DNA of 64,000 bases from NCBI GenBank assembly GCA_013214705.1, contig JABSRZ010000005.1, positions 270,550 through 334,549 of the forward strand, written 5' to 3'. Origin of the DNA: Hyphomicrobiales bacterium (lineage in GTDB: Bacteria; Pseudomonadota; Alphaproteobacteria; Rhizobiales; OSC116). The notes under the pieces were generated by a model, which saw only the letters and a list, made by a program, of their open reading frames with translations, made no database searches and was not told where the DNA came from. The first letter of the stretch is position 1; every line of letters begins with the position of its first letter. Positions 27,703 to 37,166 of the stretch are shown here, one piece after another. The translations under genes were made by a program, and so were the position numbers.

Positions 27703-29238
27703 TTAGCCCTCCAAATCAAATTTAATGCCCTGAGCCAATGGCAATTCTTTGGAATAATTTAATGTCGATGTCATCCGCCGCATATAGGCTTTCCAAGCGT
27801 CAGAACCACTTTCGCGGCCGCCACCGGTTTCTTTTTCGCCGCCAAATGCGCCGCCAATTTCAGCACCAGATGTACCAATATTGACATTGGCTATGCCGCA
27901 ATCACTACCGGTTTCCGAGGTGAATATTTCGGCTTCTAATACATCGCGGGTAAAAATCGCGCTCGATAAACCTTGTGGCACGTCATTTTGGCGGGCGATG
28001 GCATCGTCCAATTCAGTATATTTAAACACGTATAAAATCGGTGCAAAAGTTTCGGTTTTTACATTGGCATCAGCCGCGCTCAACTCCACAATGGCCGGGT
28101 TCACATAATAAGCATCGGGATATTGTGCCTCTAATATACGCTCTCCACCCAATATTTGCCCGCCATTTTGTGCCGCCACGCCCAGCGCCGCCTGCATATT
28201 TTTATAAGCATCAGCATCTATGAGGGGGCCGACCAATTTGTCTTCATCTAGCGGGTCACCAATTTTTATCTGGCCATAAGCGGCTTTTAATTTTGGCACC
28301 AATGTGTCATATATATCGGCATGTACAAATATCCGTCGGGTCGATGTGCAGCGTTGGCCACAAGTGCCCACCGCGCCAAATAAAATACCCTGAAACGCCA
28401 AATTCAAATCGGCACTTGGCGCGACGATAATCGCATTATTGCCACCAAGTTCCAAAATAGACTTGCCAAATCTATCGGCCACTTTTGCACCCACAATTTT
28501 GCCCATGGCGCTGCTGCCGGTAGCGCTAATTAGTGCCACTTTGCGGCTTGCCACCATTTGCGCGCCCGCTTCGCGTTCACCAATAATCACCTGCGTAAGA
28601 TTTTGCGGTGCTGCGCCTTGCCCATCTTTGGCAAATTCATCCATCGCCAATTGCATAATATTTTGGCAAGCCAATGCGGTTAACGGTGTCTTTTCAGATG
28701 GCTTCCAAATAACGCTATTGCCACAAACCAACGCCAGGCTTGTATTCCACGACCACACCGCAACCGGAAAATTAAACGCGGATATAATGCCGACAGGGCC
28801 AAGCGGTTGCCAATATTCACGCATTTTATGCAGCGGCCGTTCAGAGGTTATGGTCAGGCCATAAAGCTGGCGGCTAAGCCCAACAGCAAAATCACATATA
28901 TCAATCATCTCCTGAACTTCGCCCAAACCTTCTTGATATATCTTGCCACATTCCAGCGCAACCAAAGCCCCTAAAGCCTGCTTTTTATCGCGCAAAATAT
29001 TGCCCAAAATACGCACCAACTCACCACGGCGCGGCGCTGGCACTTCTCGCCATTGCTTAAAAGCCTTAACCGACATAGTTAACTTTTCGTCAATATTATC
29101 AGCGCTATCGGCGCTAACATCAGCAATTTTTTGCCCGTCAATCGGCGTATATACCGCCATATCCCCACCGGATGTTAATTCCGAATTCAGGCCCAATTCA
29201 GCATAAATATTCTGTCTATTTTCTAGCGTATTTTTCAT
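27703..29238 (-). CDS. ALDH7-type aldehyde dehydrogenase (aminoadipate-semialdehyde dehydrogenase-like)
   Basis: A 511-residue NAD-dependent aldehyde dehydrogenase. The catalytic cysteine lies in GTCGQRCTSTRR and the general-base glutamate in LELGGNNA. The C-terminal GGAFGGEKETGGGRESGSD and overall pattern match ALDH7/antiquitin, whose members oxidise alpha-aminoadipate semialdehyde in lysine breakdown. The frame is open to 29262, but GAGGTGA before the ATG at 29238 favours that start. Together with two peptidases it suggests peptide and amino-acid catabolism. The exact substrate is inferred. Confidence 0.88.
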   Translation of the reverse strand: MKNTLENRQNIYAELGLNSELTSGGDMAVYTPIDGQKIADVSADSADNIDEKLTMSVKAFKQWREVPAPRRGELVRILGNILRDKKQALGALVALECGKIYQEGLGEVQEMIDICDFAVGLSRQLYGLTITSERPLHKMREYWQPLGPVGIISAFNFPVAVWSWNTSLALVCGNSVIWKPSEKTPLTALACQNIMQLAMDEFAKDGQGAAPQNLTQVIIGEREAGAQMVASRKVALISATGSSAMGKIVGAKVADRFGKSILELGGNNAIIVAPSADLNLAFQGILFGAVGTCGQRCTSTRRIFVHADIYDTLVPKLKAAYGQIKIGDPLDEDKLVGPLIDADAYKNMQAALGVAAQNGGQILGGERILEAQYPDAYYVNPAIVELSAADANVKTETFAPILYVFKYTELDDAIARQNDVPQGLSSAIFTRDVLEAEIFTSETGSDCGIANVNIGTSGAEIGGAFGGEKETGGGRESGSDAWKAYMRRMTSTLNYSKELPLAQGIKFDLEG

Positions 29239-30385
29239 AATAATCACCTCAGATTTTGCCATTTAGGCCGTAATTTCACATTTGTTAACCCGCGAGCCAA
29301 CATAGCTTTTTATAGGCTATCAGTGTTAGCTTCAAACCAGATATTTGGCAATAGAAGGTTATAATTTTTTCCCAATATTATGCCATAGTTTCTGCATTGC
29401 ATGGCTCCTCACATCGGAGTCTCAAACCAATTTTCAGAAAATAAAAGTATTTTTTAATGTTACCAATGGTTTACGATGGCCATGTCGGCAAATTTTCGGT
29501 TGGGCTACATCTGCGGCCATATTGGGGTTTTAAAAAATTTTATATTGTCGCCAACGCCCCAAACGGTGTTGCTGGCATAATGCACCGCTCGCCAGCAAAC
29601 AAGCAGCGGTAATATTCTGTTAATCTATGCCTAAACCGCTGATATGATTATTCATATCACAATGTTTCCGTAGGTAACTTATAATTTCCCAATTTCAAAC
29701 CGTTAACAAAACCTTAATAAGTTGCTGAATTTCCAGCGCTTTTTTGGCAACACAATGGCATTATGTGTCAAAATTACCATTCAATATTGGTCAAAAAACA
29801 TCAATCTGGCCAATATTATAAGCTATAAAAACCACCAAACAATGTGGCTTTTTCAATCTATTCAAGCCGCTTCAAATTCCACTCCCGCATCTTGCCCTGT
29901 TTAACCATATGCCTATGCCACAAATCGAAATGTAAACCATCCCAACAATTCTTTCGCCGAATATTTTGCCAAACTAAGTCCAATCACTTGGTCACGAATT
30001 AAATTTTATACGCAGGAGTAAATGTCAGTCCTTGTAAACTTGCCGACACAATATGAACTTGTTGCAAAATGCATTTTTTCCAACTCACAAGCCGCTTATT
30101 TAGCGGCATTTGGCCAACCAAATATTCCGATCAATCGCCAATACACCAACAGTTTCAAAATCTTCTGATAACAGCAAGGGCGGCTACACAACAATCCAAT
30201 TTCAAAACAAAAATTAGTTAACACAATAACCGGAGTCATTTTTTTAGTTCTGTTTAAAAAACCCTAAGTTTGTTGAAAATAGAACGCGCTAAAAACTTTC
30301 AACTCAATGGCCCAATAATTTGACTTTACCGCCTATCCACCCTATATATTCTTCAATAAAATCATTTCAATATTAGGAATATATT
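29239..30385. other. Long intergenic region, largely gene-free
   Basis: About 1.1 kb of AT-rich DNA between the divergent ALDH7-type and glycosyltransferase genes. Apart from one 48-codon frame at 30022 I see no coding evidence. It contains an eight-base inverted repeat (TGATATGA at 29640-29647, TCATATCA at 29652-29659) and a six-base hairpin at 30091-30107 (GCCGCT/AGCGGC). It could hold a small RNA or decayed genes; nothing is recognisable. Confidence 0.5.
30022..30168 (+). CDS. Possible 48-residue small protein
   Basis: ATG at 30022 follows CAGGAG at 30013-30018. The frame begins MSVLVNLPTQYELVAK, includes AAYLAAFGQPN and ends at the TGA at 30166-30168. No family is recognised. Evidence is limited to the ribosome site and a plausible amphipathic composition in an otherwise empty region; a hairpin (GCCGCT/AGCGGC) lies within it, which could instead indicate an RNA element. 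Confidence 0.3.
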   Translation: MSVLVNLPTQYELVAKCIFSNSQAAYLAAFGQPNIPINRQYTNSFKIF

Positions 30386-31147
30386 ATGAGTGAACTCAGC
30401 ATTGTCATCATCACGCTCAATGAAGAATTTACCATTTCAAATATTTTAAATGACCTAAAAGCGCAAACCGTTGCAGATTTTGAGGTCATCATTGTCGATA
30501 GCGCCAGTGATGATGATACCGTTAACATCGCCACAAAATTTACTAACGACTTCAAACATTTCCAAATTATTGAAAACAAATTACGCGGCGCAAGTTTAGG
30601 CCGCAACACCGGTGCTGTAGCCGCCAAATATGAACGGTTATTATTTTTAGATGCTGACACCAGCCTACGCCCCAATTTCATAGAGACCGCGCTTAACATT
30701 GTCGATGGCCAAAATATCGACGTAGCGGGCATATATATGGATATGAAAACCGGCCGTTTTGCCAACCGCGCCACCGCCGCAATTGTCAATTTAGGCCTAT
30801 GGTTCACAAAATGGATCTTCCCGACCATTGTTGGCGCATGTGTTATTTCCACCAAAAATGCTCACACGCTAGTGGGTGGGTTTAACGAACAGATTAAGAT
30901 TGGTGAAGATTGCGAATATGCGGTTAAAATGACCAAACAAAAAAGCCTCACATTCAAAATGATACCACTGACTTTTATTTTCGATATGCGCCGCTTTGAG
31001 CAAGAGGGTTATGCTAAAATTCTTTTCACTTGGGGCATAGCCAATATCCGGCGCTTCTTTTTTGGCGAAATTACCAAAGACCAAATAAAATACCAATTTG
31101 GTCATCATGCCAAACCGCAAAACAACAAAACAAAGAACAGCTCTTAA
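30386..31147 (+). CDS. Glycosyltransferase family 2 protein
   Basis: The 253-residue GT-A glycosyltransferase has the nucleotide-binding start LSIVIITLNEE, then VIIVDSASDDDT and the metal-binding DxD-type motif LFLDADTS at about 90-97. The C-terminal part has a hydrophobic patch (AIVNLGLWFTKWIFPTIVGA) suggesting membrane association. It is immediately followed by a DedA-like membrane protein whose ATG abuts its stop. A role in lipid-linked glycan or glycolipid synthesis is likely; donor and acceptor are unknown. Confidence 0.87.
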   Translation: MSELSIVIITLNEEFTISNILNDLKAQTVADFEVIIVDSASDDDTVNIATKFTNDFKHFQIIENKLRGASLGRNTGAVAAKYERLLFLDADTSLRPNFIETALNIVDGQNIDVAGIYMDMKTGRFANRATAAIVNLGLWFTKWIFPTIVGACVISTKNAHTLVGGFNEQIKIGEDCEYAVKMTKQKSLTFKMIPLTFIFDMRRFEQEGYAKILFTWGIANIRRFFFGEITKDQIKYQFGHHAKPQNNKTKNSS

Positions 31148-31795
31148 ATGGCCGATCTGACAGACCTGCCCATTCCCCTGCTTACTTTTTTAGTCGCTTA
31201 TGGCGATGCGCTTTTTCCGGTGAATTTCTTTATACCCGGCGAGCCAGCATTTCTGCTAGCCGGGTTCGAGCTTGGCTCTGGCAAAGGTTGGAATTTAGTA
31301 TTTTTGGTATTTTTGGGTGCAATATTAGGCGACCAATCTTCCTATCTTATTGGTCGGCTATACGGCACTAAAATTTTCAGCCGCTTCAAAAGTCCAAAAC
31401 GCCGCCGCTTCATTGCTCGGGGGCGATTAATGATCAAAAAATATGGCGCGCGGTTTGTATTCACCTCACGCTTTTTAGGCCCTGTGTCTTGGGTGGCGCA
31501 AGCCATGGCAGGTACCTATAAGTTAAATTATTTCCGCTATACTTTGGCTTCAGTCTCTAGCGCCATCATCGCCATTTCACAATTCATTGTAATCGGTTAT
31601 CTTTCTGCCATCGGCATCGAAATCTTCGGCCTTAGCGAAACTTGGGATGCCACAATATTAATTATGACCGAGAACATCATACTGTCCTTGCTCACTGTAC
31701 TATTGGCGATGGCGTTAATTTGGTGGCTACAAAAAACCATCCGCAAATTCATCAGACAAAAACGTCTAGCTAAATTACCCGTCGATGAGCTTTAG
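31148..31795 (+). CDS. DedA-family (VTT domain) membrane protein
   Basis: The 215-residue multipass protein shows the DedA/SNARE-associated signature: EPAFLLAGFELGSG, GAILGDQSSYLIGR and the conserved FTSRFLGPVSWVAQAMAG. DedA proteins are proposed to flip or recycle undecaprenyl phosphate or phospholipids across the inner membrane. Direct abutment to the glycosyltransferase gene (stop then ATG) suggests a joint role in envelope lipid-linked sugar traffic. A stem-loop follows the stop. Confidence 0.87.
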   Translation: MADLTDLPIPLLTFLVAYGDALFPVNFFIPGEPAFLLAGFELGSGKGWNLVFLVFLGAILGDQSSYLIGRLYGTKIFSRFKSPKRRRFIARGRLMIKKYGARFVFTSRFLGPVSWVAQAMAGTYKLNYFRYTLASVSSAIIAISQFIVIGYLSAIGIEIFGLSETWDATILIMTENIILSLLTVLLAMALIWWLQKTIRKFIRQKRLAKLPVDEL

Positions 31796-31808
31796 CGTCT
31801 CCACCACC

Positions 31809-31833
31809 AGTCGGCACTTACTGAGTGCCGACT
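31809..31833. terminator. Stem-loop between convergent genes
   Basis: AGTCGGCACT pairs perfectly with AGTGCCGACT around a five-base loop, placed between the DedA-like stop (31795) and the convergent oxidoreductase stop (31847). No long T-run is present on either side, but the position fits a shared bidirectional terminator. Confidence 0.6.
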
Positions 31834-31846
31834 AATTAGCTTTACC

Positions 31847-32998
31847 TTAACCTTGGTCTTCAAGCCTCAACCATTTGGCATTCTGTGCCGACGAGTTGAC
31901 CACCGCCATTATAAATTGCATACCTTCGACGCCATCTTCAATGGTTGGCAACATGCCTGTGTTCAATTCTCCACCTCGCGCCAAACGAATAGATTTAGCC
32001 GCCCCATTATATATGGTCGCAAAACCTTCCAAATATCCTTCGGGGTGTCCGCCGGGCGTGCGGCTTACGGCATTGGCACTTTCAGATGCACCCACTCCAC
32101 CGCGGGTTATAATCTGCTTCGGCTGGCCAAATGGCGTGTAATATAAAATGTTGGGGTTTTCTTGCGCCCATTCTATACCGCCTTTGGTGCCATAAACCCG
32201 CAAGCTCAAACCATTCTCGTTGCCCACCGCAATTTGGCTAGACCATAACATACCCTTTGCCCCGCCTTTAAAGCGCAGCATCACGTTGATATTGTCATCA
32301 AGCGGGCGGCCGTCAACAAATGCGTCAATGTCGGCAGATAGGCTATCAAGCTCCAAACCGGTCACAAACCGGGTCAAATTATACGCATGTGTGCCAATGT
32401 CGCCCACACAACCACCCACGCCAGAACGTTTTGGGTCGGTGCGCCATGCGGCTTGTTTATTGTCAGCATCGGCAGGTTCGGTAAGCCATTCTTGCGCATA
32501 TTCGGCCTGTATCATCCGCACCTCACCAAGCGTGCCATTTGCCACCATGTCTTTGGCTTGGCGGATCATCGGGTAACCGGTGTAATTATGAGTAAGAATG
32601 AACAATTTACCCGAGGCTTTGGCCACAGCTTCAAGCAACCGCGCTTCTTCAATGGTCGAGGTTAAGGGCTTGTCACAAATCACATGGATGCCAGCTTTTA
32701 AAAATGCAATTGCCGGGCCAGCATGCATATGGTTGGGGGTCACAATCGCCACTACTTCTATGCCATCGGCGCGGGCAGCTTCGGCCACCGCCATGTCTTC
32801 ATACGAGGCATAAGACCGCTCAGCGTCAATGCCCAATTCCAAGGCCGAGGCCAAAGCCCGTTCGGCGTTAGATGACAAAGCCCCAGCCACCAAATTAAAC
32901 TGCCCGTCAATGCGCGCTGCAATGCGGTGAACTGCGCCAATAAATGCGCCCTGCCCGCCGCCAATCATGCCCAAACGAATGGGTTCAAATTTTGTCAT
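31847..32998 (-). CDS. Gfo/Idh/MocA-family oxidoreductase, copy 1
   Basis: The 383-residue NAD(P)-dependent sugar or cyclitol dehydrogenase has a Rossmann start (IRLGMIGGGQGAFIGAVH), the family signature VICDKPLTSTIEEA, and the catalytic-region GDIGTHAYNL. It is the last gene of the carbohydrate cluster read on the minus strand and lies eight bases after the TIM-barrel epimerase. Such pairs catalyse oxidation/isomerisation steps on unusual sugars; the substrate here is not determinable. Confidence 0.88.
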   Translation of the reverse strand: MTKFEPIRLGMIGGGQGAFIGAVHRIAARIDGQFNLVAGALSSNAERALASALELGIDAERSYASYEDMAVAEAARADGIEVVAIVTPNHMHAGPAIAFLKAGIHVICDKPLTSTIEEARLLEAVAKASGKLFILTHNYTGYPMIRQAKDMVANGTLGEVRMIQAEYAQEWLTEPADADNKQAAWRTDPKRSGVGGCVGDIGTHAYNLTRFVTGLELDSLSADIDAFVDGRPLDDNINVMLRFKGGAKGMLWSSQIAVGNENGLSLRVYGTKGGIEWAQENPNILYYTPFGQPKQIITRGGVGASESANAVSRTPGGHPEGYLEGFATIYNGAAKSIRLARGGELNTGMLPTIEDGVEGMQFIMAVVNSSAQNAKWLRLEDQG

Positions 32999-33006
32999 AA
33001 TAAATC

Positions 33007-34065
33007 CTATTTAATGCCCATCATGTCGCGCAACATTTGCTTGTCTGGCGCACCTCCGGCAAAGTCGTCAAAGGCTTTGTCCGTGGTTTCGATGATATGT
33101 GAATTGATAAACGCCACACCTTCAGCAGCACCTTGTTCAGGGCTTTTAATGCAACATTCCCATTCTAACACCGCCCAGCTATCATAGCCATATTGCGATA
33201 ATTTCGAGAAAATGCCTTTAAAATCAATCTGCCCATCGCCCAAAGAGCGGAAACGACCAGCTCTGTCAATCCAACTGGCATAACCAGAATAAACCCCTTG
33301 GCGACCGGTCGGATTAAACTCGGCATCTTTAACATGAAATGCCGCAATACGTTCGTGATAGATGTCGATAAAGGCAAGATAATCAAGCTGTTGCAGCACA
33401 AAATGCGAGGGATCATAGAGAATGTTAGCCCGTTTATGGCCATCAACCGCCTCCAAAAACATTTCAAAAGTTGTGCCATCAAACACGTCTTCACCCGGGT
33501 GAATTTCATAAGCCAGGTCAACACCAGCATCTTCATAAGCGTTTAAAATCGGCTTCCAGCGACGCCCCAACTCGGTAAACGCTTCTTCAATCAACCCTTC
33601 AGGCCGCTGTGGCCATGGGTATAGATAGGGAAACGCCAACGAACCAGTAAATGAAACCGCGACATCTAAGCCTAAATTTTTGCTGGCTTTGGCAGCGTTT
33701 ATCACTTGATTTACCGCCCATTCTTGCCGTGCCTTGGGGTTGCCATGCACGTGTTCTGGCGCAAATGCGTCAAATTGCGCGTCATAGGCTGGGTTCACGG
33801 CCACAAGTTGGCCTTGTAAATGGGTCGAAAGTTCGGTGATTTCCAAACCAGCGTCAGCGCAAATGCCTTTCACTTCATCACAATATGTTTGGCTGGTTGC
33901 TGCCAAATCTAAATCAAATAAACGCGGGTCAAATGTGGGTATTTGCACCCCTTTATAGCCCAAGCCTGCCGCCCATTTTGTGATGTTTTGTAAATTATTA
34001 TACGGCGCTTCGTCACCTGCAAATTGTGCCAAAAACAACGCTGGGCCTTTAATCAATCCTGCCAT
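33007..34065 (-). CDS. Xylose-isomerase-like TIM-barrel sugar isomerase/epimerase, copy 1
   Basis: The 352-residue AP-endonuclease-2 superfamily TIM barrel shows metal-site segments YEIHPGEDVFDG, ILYDPSHFVLQ and AFHVKDAEF. This family includes IolE/IolI-type dehydratases and isomerases and 3-keto-sugar processing enzymes. The neighbour on the 3' side is a Gfo/Idh/MocA dehydrogenase, a combination typical of inositol or oxidised-sugar catabolism. A second, shorter pair of the same two families occurs at 37-39 kb. Confidence 0.86.
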   Translation of the reverse strand: MAGLIKGPALFLAQFAGDEAPYNNLQNITKWAAGLGYKGVQIPTFDPRLFDLDLAATSQTYCDEVKGICADAGLEITELSTHLQGQLVAVNPAYDAQFDAFAPEHVHGNPKARQEWAVNQVINAAKASKNLGLDVAVSFTGSLAFPYLYPWPQRPEGLIEEAFTELGRRWKPILNAYEDAGVDLAYEIHPGEDVFDGTTFEMFLEAVDGHKRANILYDPSHFVLQQLDYLAFIDIYHERIAAFHVKDAEFNPTGRQGVYSGYASWIDRAGRFRSLGDGQIDFKGIFSKLSQYGYDSWAVLEWECCIKSPEQGAAEGVAFINSHIIETTDKAFDDFAGGAPDKQMLRDMMGIK

Positions 34066-34098
34066 TTTTATCTCCCTTTTTAGTTTTTTAGTTGCCGC

Positions 34099-35721
34099 TT
34101 AAAGCGGAGTATAGTTAAAATATTCATAGTCGGCTGTGTTGCCGCGGCCGCTGGTATCAAACGCCACCATGCCAATAAATGCGCCAGTAAATGAGGCATG
34201 CTCACCCCGGCCACCTTCGTCAGAAATCACACTAGCGTCAAGCACCGGGCCAATTTTTGTCCACTCAGTTTCACCCTGCATTTTGTAATAAAATTGCAAA
34301 TCACAATGGTCTACATCGGCCCGCAATTCAACATAATCGCCTTTAAGCGGTATAATTTTCGTTAGTGGAAATTGCAATTGGCTTTCTGGGTAATCACCCG
34401 GGCACGTCATTACGGTTAATATTTTGCCATATTTAGAATCGTGGGTCACGCCGACAAAATGTAGCTTATGGCGGTTATAATAATGGGTTAACCCAGCGGT
34501 TTGCTGGTAGGTTTCAGTCTCAAATGTCAGCTTGGTTTGGGCGCTAAATTTTAGATGCTGCTGCCGACGGGCTACCAGGGCCTGCTCAAAATATGAACCA
34601 AGAGACTCGCGGCCAATTAAGCGCAAACAATCGCCCGTTAATTCAAAAATCCGTTCGGGGTGCGGGGTGCGCAACCATTGGAAATCAATCGGCAATTCAT
34701 CACCATCAAATTTACAATGCACCGCTTGGGGAGCATGAGGCATAATGCTATTGTCCGGCGATGCCACTTCAACATCTGGTATCAACGTGCCATTTTCCAA
34801 ATATAACCAATCATCATCTTTCCATACACATTTTTGCAGCCCGGTTTCGCGCCCAAGCGGGCTACGATGATAACCATTTTCACCATCAACCAAACTCAAT
34901 GGTCGGCTCATCAGATGGCTGTGGTACACATCGCCCTCCGGAGTTTCTACATATTGGCCATGTCCAGCGCGTTGTATAGCGTTTAATGGCGCATCTTTGC
35001 CAGTCATCAAATGATTGTTGGGGTGCAATTCATACGGCCCATTAATGTTGCGGCTACGCGCCATAGTCACCACATGGTTATAGCCAGTGCCGCCTTCGGC
35101 CGTGGTCATATAATAATAACCGTGTTTCTTAAATATATGCGGCGCTTCAACCAATTTATGCGCACTGCCAGCAAATACATTATTAATGTCGCCAACCAAT
35201 TTGCCTTGTTCAGCGTCAAATTCTTGCAGTAAAATACCATCAAATGCGGTGCCGGTTGGTGAACCACCAATTGAATCGGTATCATGCCGCCATTGCATAT
35301 TCATAAACCATTTTTTGCCATCATCATCATGAAATAAAGACGGGTCAAAACCCGATGAATTGCAATAAATTGGGTCGGACCATTCACCTTCAATAGTCTC
35401 GCAAGTTACAATATAATTATGCGTATCTTTAAAATTGCCGTCATAACGTTTTACGTCGGTATAAACCAGCCAAAATTTGCCATCGGCATAAGATAAGCAA
35501 GGCGCCCAAACGCCACAACTATCTGGGTTGCCGCGCATATCCAGTTGGCTTTTGCGGCGCAGTGGCCGAGTGATAATTTCCCAATTCACCAAGTCTTTAG
35601 AATGGTGAATTTGCACCCCCGGGTACCATTCAAATGTCGACACCGCAATGTAATAATCATCCCCAACCCGGATGATAGACGGATCGGCATTAAAACCGGG
35701 CAATATGGGGTTTATAATCAT
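34099..35721 (-). CDS. Glycoside hydrolase family 43 beta-xylosidase-like enzyme
   Basis: The 540-residue protein is a five-bladed propeller GH43 enzyme. The start NPILPGFNADPSIIR contains the general-base Asp, and WAPCLSYADGKF and VEAPHIFKKHGYYY are typical of beta-xylosidases. A C-terminal beta-sandwich of the DUF1349/XynB type follows from about residue 340. No signal peptide is visible, so it acts on imported xylo- or arabino-oligosaccharides in the cytoplasm. It lies between a TIM-barrel epimerase and an aldo/keto reductase in the sugar locus. Confidence 0.9.
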   Translation of the reverse strand: MIINPILPGFNADPSIIRVGDDYYIAVSTFEWYPGVQIHHSKDLVNWEIITRPLRRKSQLDMRGNPDSCGVWAPCLSYADGKFWLVYTDVKRYDGNFKDTHNYIVTCETIEGEWSDPIYCNSSGFDPSLFHDDDGKKWFMNMQWRHDTDSIGGSPTGTAFDGILLQEFDAEQGKLVGDINNVFAGSAHKLVEAPHIFKKHGYYYMTTAEGGTGYNHVVTMARSRNINGPYELHPNNHLMTGKDAPLNAIQRAGHGQYVETPEGDVYHSHLMSRPLSLVDGENGYHRSPLGRETGLQKCVWKDDDWLYLENGTLIPDVEVASPDNSIMPHAPQAVHCKFDGDELPIDFQWLRTPHPERIFELTGDCLRLIGRESLGSYFEQALVARRQQHLKFSAQTKLTFETETYQQTAGLTHYYNRHKLHFVGVTHDSKYGKILTVMTCPGDYPESQLQFPLTKIIPLKGDYVELRADVDHCDLQFYYKMQGETEWTKIGPVLDASVISDEGGRGEHASFTGAFIGMVAFDTSGRGNTADYEYFNYTPL

Positions 35722-35826
35722 TTATCTCTGCCTTGTTTTTATTCTCTATTCTCTATTCACTAACCAACTCATGAATGTGGATGATTTTTGATGTAGTCGT
35801 AGGCACGACCTTACCCATAGCCAATA

Positions 35827-35983
35827 GGCTTTGGGTAAGGTCATAACGCCCGAATGCCAAAAAGCACCGCATTCCGTCAGCTTTCTGATGACTTAGCCCA
35901 TAAGTTTGGCTTTGGGTGAGGTCATAACGCCCGAATGCACAAAAAGCACCGCATTCCGTTCAGCCTTCTGATGACTTAGCCCA
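35827..35983. repeat. Tandem duplication covering the 3' end of the aldo/keto reductase gene
   Basis: Two copies of about 75 bases, 35827-35900 and 35908-35983, differ at only a few positions (single-base indels and substitutions). The right copy includes the last codons and stop of the aldo/keto reductase plus 3' flank; the left copy repeats this as non-coding DNA. A stem of 11 base pairs (35807-35817 with 35832-35842) abuts the left copy. Confidence 0.85.
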
Positions 35984-36988
35984 AAGGTTAATATCTTCCT
36001 CATTGGCATAAATATCAATTTCGGCCAGCTCAGCTTTGCTGAATTCGATATTGTCAATCGCCCCCACACAGTCGGTAATTTGGCTCACTTTTGAAGCGCC
36101 AATTAAGGCTGTGGTTATGCCACCATCACGCAATACCCAAGCCAAGGCCATTTGTGCCAATGTTTGCCCACGCTTGCCAGCAATGTCATTTAATTTATTA
36201 ATGTTGGCAATGGCTTTGTCATTCAACATGCTCGGAAACAACGATTTGCTTTGGGTGACGCGGCTACCCTCGGGCACGCCGTTTAAATATTTATTAGTCA
36301 ACATACCCTGCGCCATCGGCGTAAAGGCAATAGAACCCATGCCTTCTTGTTTCAAAGTTTCTTTCAAGCCATCACGCTCAACCCAGCGGTTAATCATATT
36401 ATAGCTAGGTTGGTGAATGATGCATGGCGTGCCCAAATCGCGCAAAATAGCCGCCGCGCGTTTGGTATCGGCACTGCTATAAGATGAAATACCAACATAT
36501 AACGCTTTACCAGCTCTTACAATGCTATCTAATGCGCCCATAGTTTCTTCTAACGGCGTATTGGGGTCAAAACGATGCGAATAAAAAATGTCGACATAAT
36601 CCAAACCCAAACGCTTCAGCGATTGATCGCAAGATGAAATTAAATATTTACGGCTGCCCCATTCGCCATAAGGGCCATCCCACATTTCATAACCAGCTTT
36701 AGAGCTAATCACCAATTCATCGCGGTAACCGGCAAAATCGGTGCGCAAAATTTCACCAAATGCGGTTTCGGCCGAGCCAGCGGGTGGGCCATAATTATTT
36801 GCCAAGTCAAAATGGGTGATGCCAGCATCAAACGCGGCACGGCACAATTCACGCTTTAATTCATGCGGGGTATCGCCACCAAAATTATGCCAAAGGCCCA
36901 ACGATATAAGCGGTAATTTCAAACCGGAATTGCCACAATAGGCATATTTCATCTTGCTATAACGGTCTTCTGCGGGGGTATAAGTCAT
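35960..36988 (-). CDS. Aldo/keto reductase (YghZ/L-glyceraldehyde-3-phosphate reductase-like)
   Basis: The 342-residue AKR has the start MKYAYCGNSGLKLPLISLGL, the catalytic tetrad segments FDLANNYGPP and VISSKAGYEMW, and YVDIFYSHRFDPNTP. These match the YghZ/potassium-channel beta-subunit-like branch, whose E. coli member reduces L-glyceraldehyde 3-phosphate and methylglyoxal. Within this cluster it may reduce aldehydes formed from sugar breakdown. Its 3' end is duplicated downstream. A TAACGTTA core at 37075-37082 lies about 90 bases upstream. Confidence 0.88.
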   Translation of the reverse strand: MTYTPAEDRYSKMKYAYCGNSGLKLPLISLGLWHNFGGDTPHELKRELCRAAFDAGITHFDLANNYGPPAGSAETAFGEILRTDFAGYRDELVISSKAGYEMWDGPYGEWGSRKYLISSCDQSLKRLGLDYVDIFYSHRFDPNTPLEETMGALDSIVRAGKALYVGISSYSSADTKRAAAILRDLGTPCIIHQPSYNMINRWVERDGLKETLKQEGMGSIAFTPMAQGMLTNKYLNGVPEGSRVTQSKSLFPSMLNDKAIANINKLNDIAGKRGQTLAQMALAWVLRDGGITTALIGASKVSQITDCVGAIDNIEFSKAELAEIDIYANEEDINLWAKSSEG

Positions 36989-37166
36989 TTTTCAATTCCT
37001 ATGGTTAAAACATATGCCAACCGCGGCATACAACCGATTTAGCATCCAATATCGACATTTCATATGCCTAATAATAACGTTAATATATCTTAGACTGTTT
37101 CCACCCGCACCATCAAGTTTTTTTTGACCTTGGCGCGGGTGATTATTGCATGCAACAGCCCTGAGC

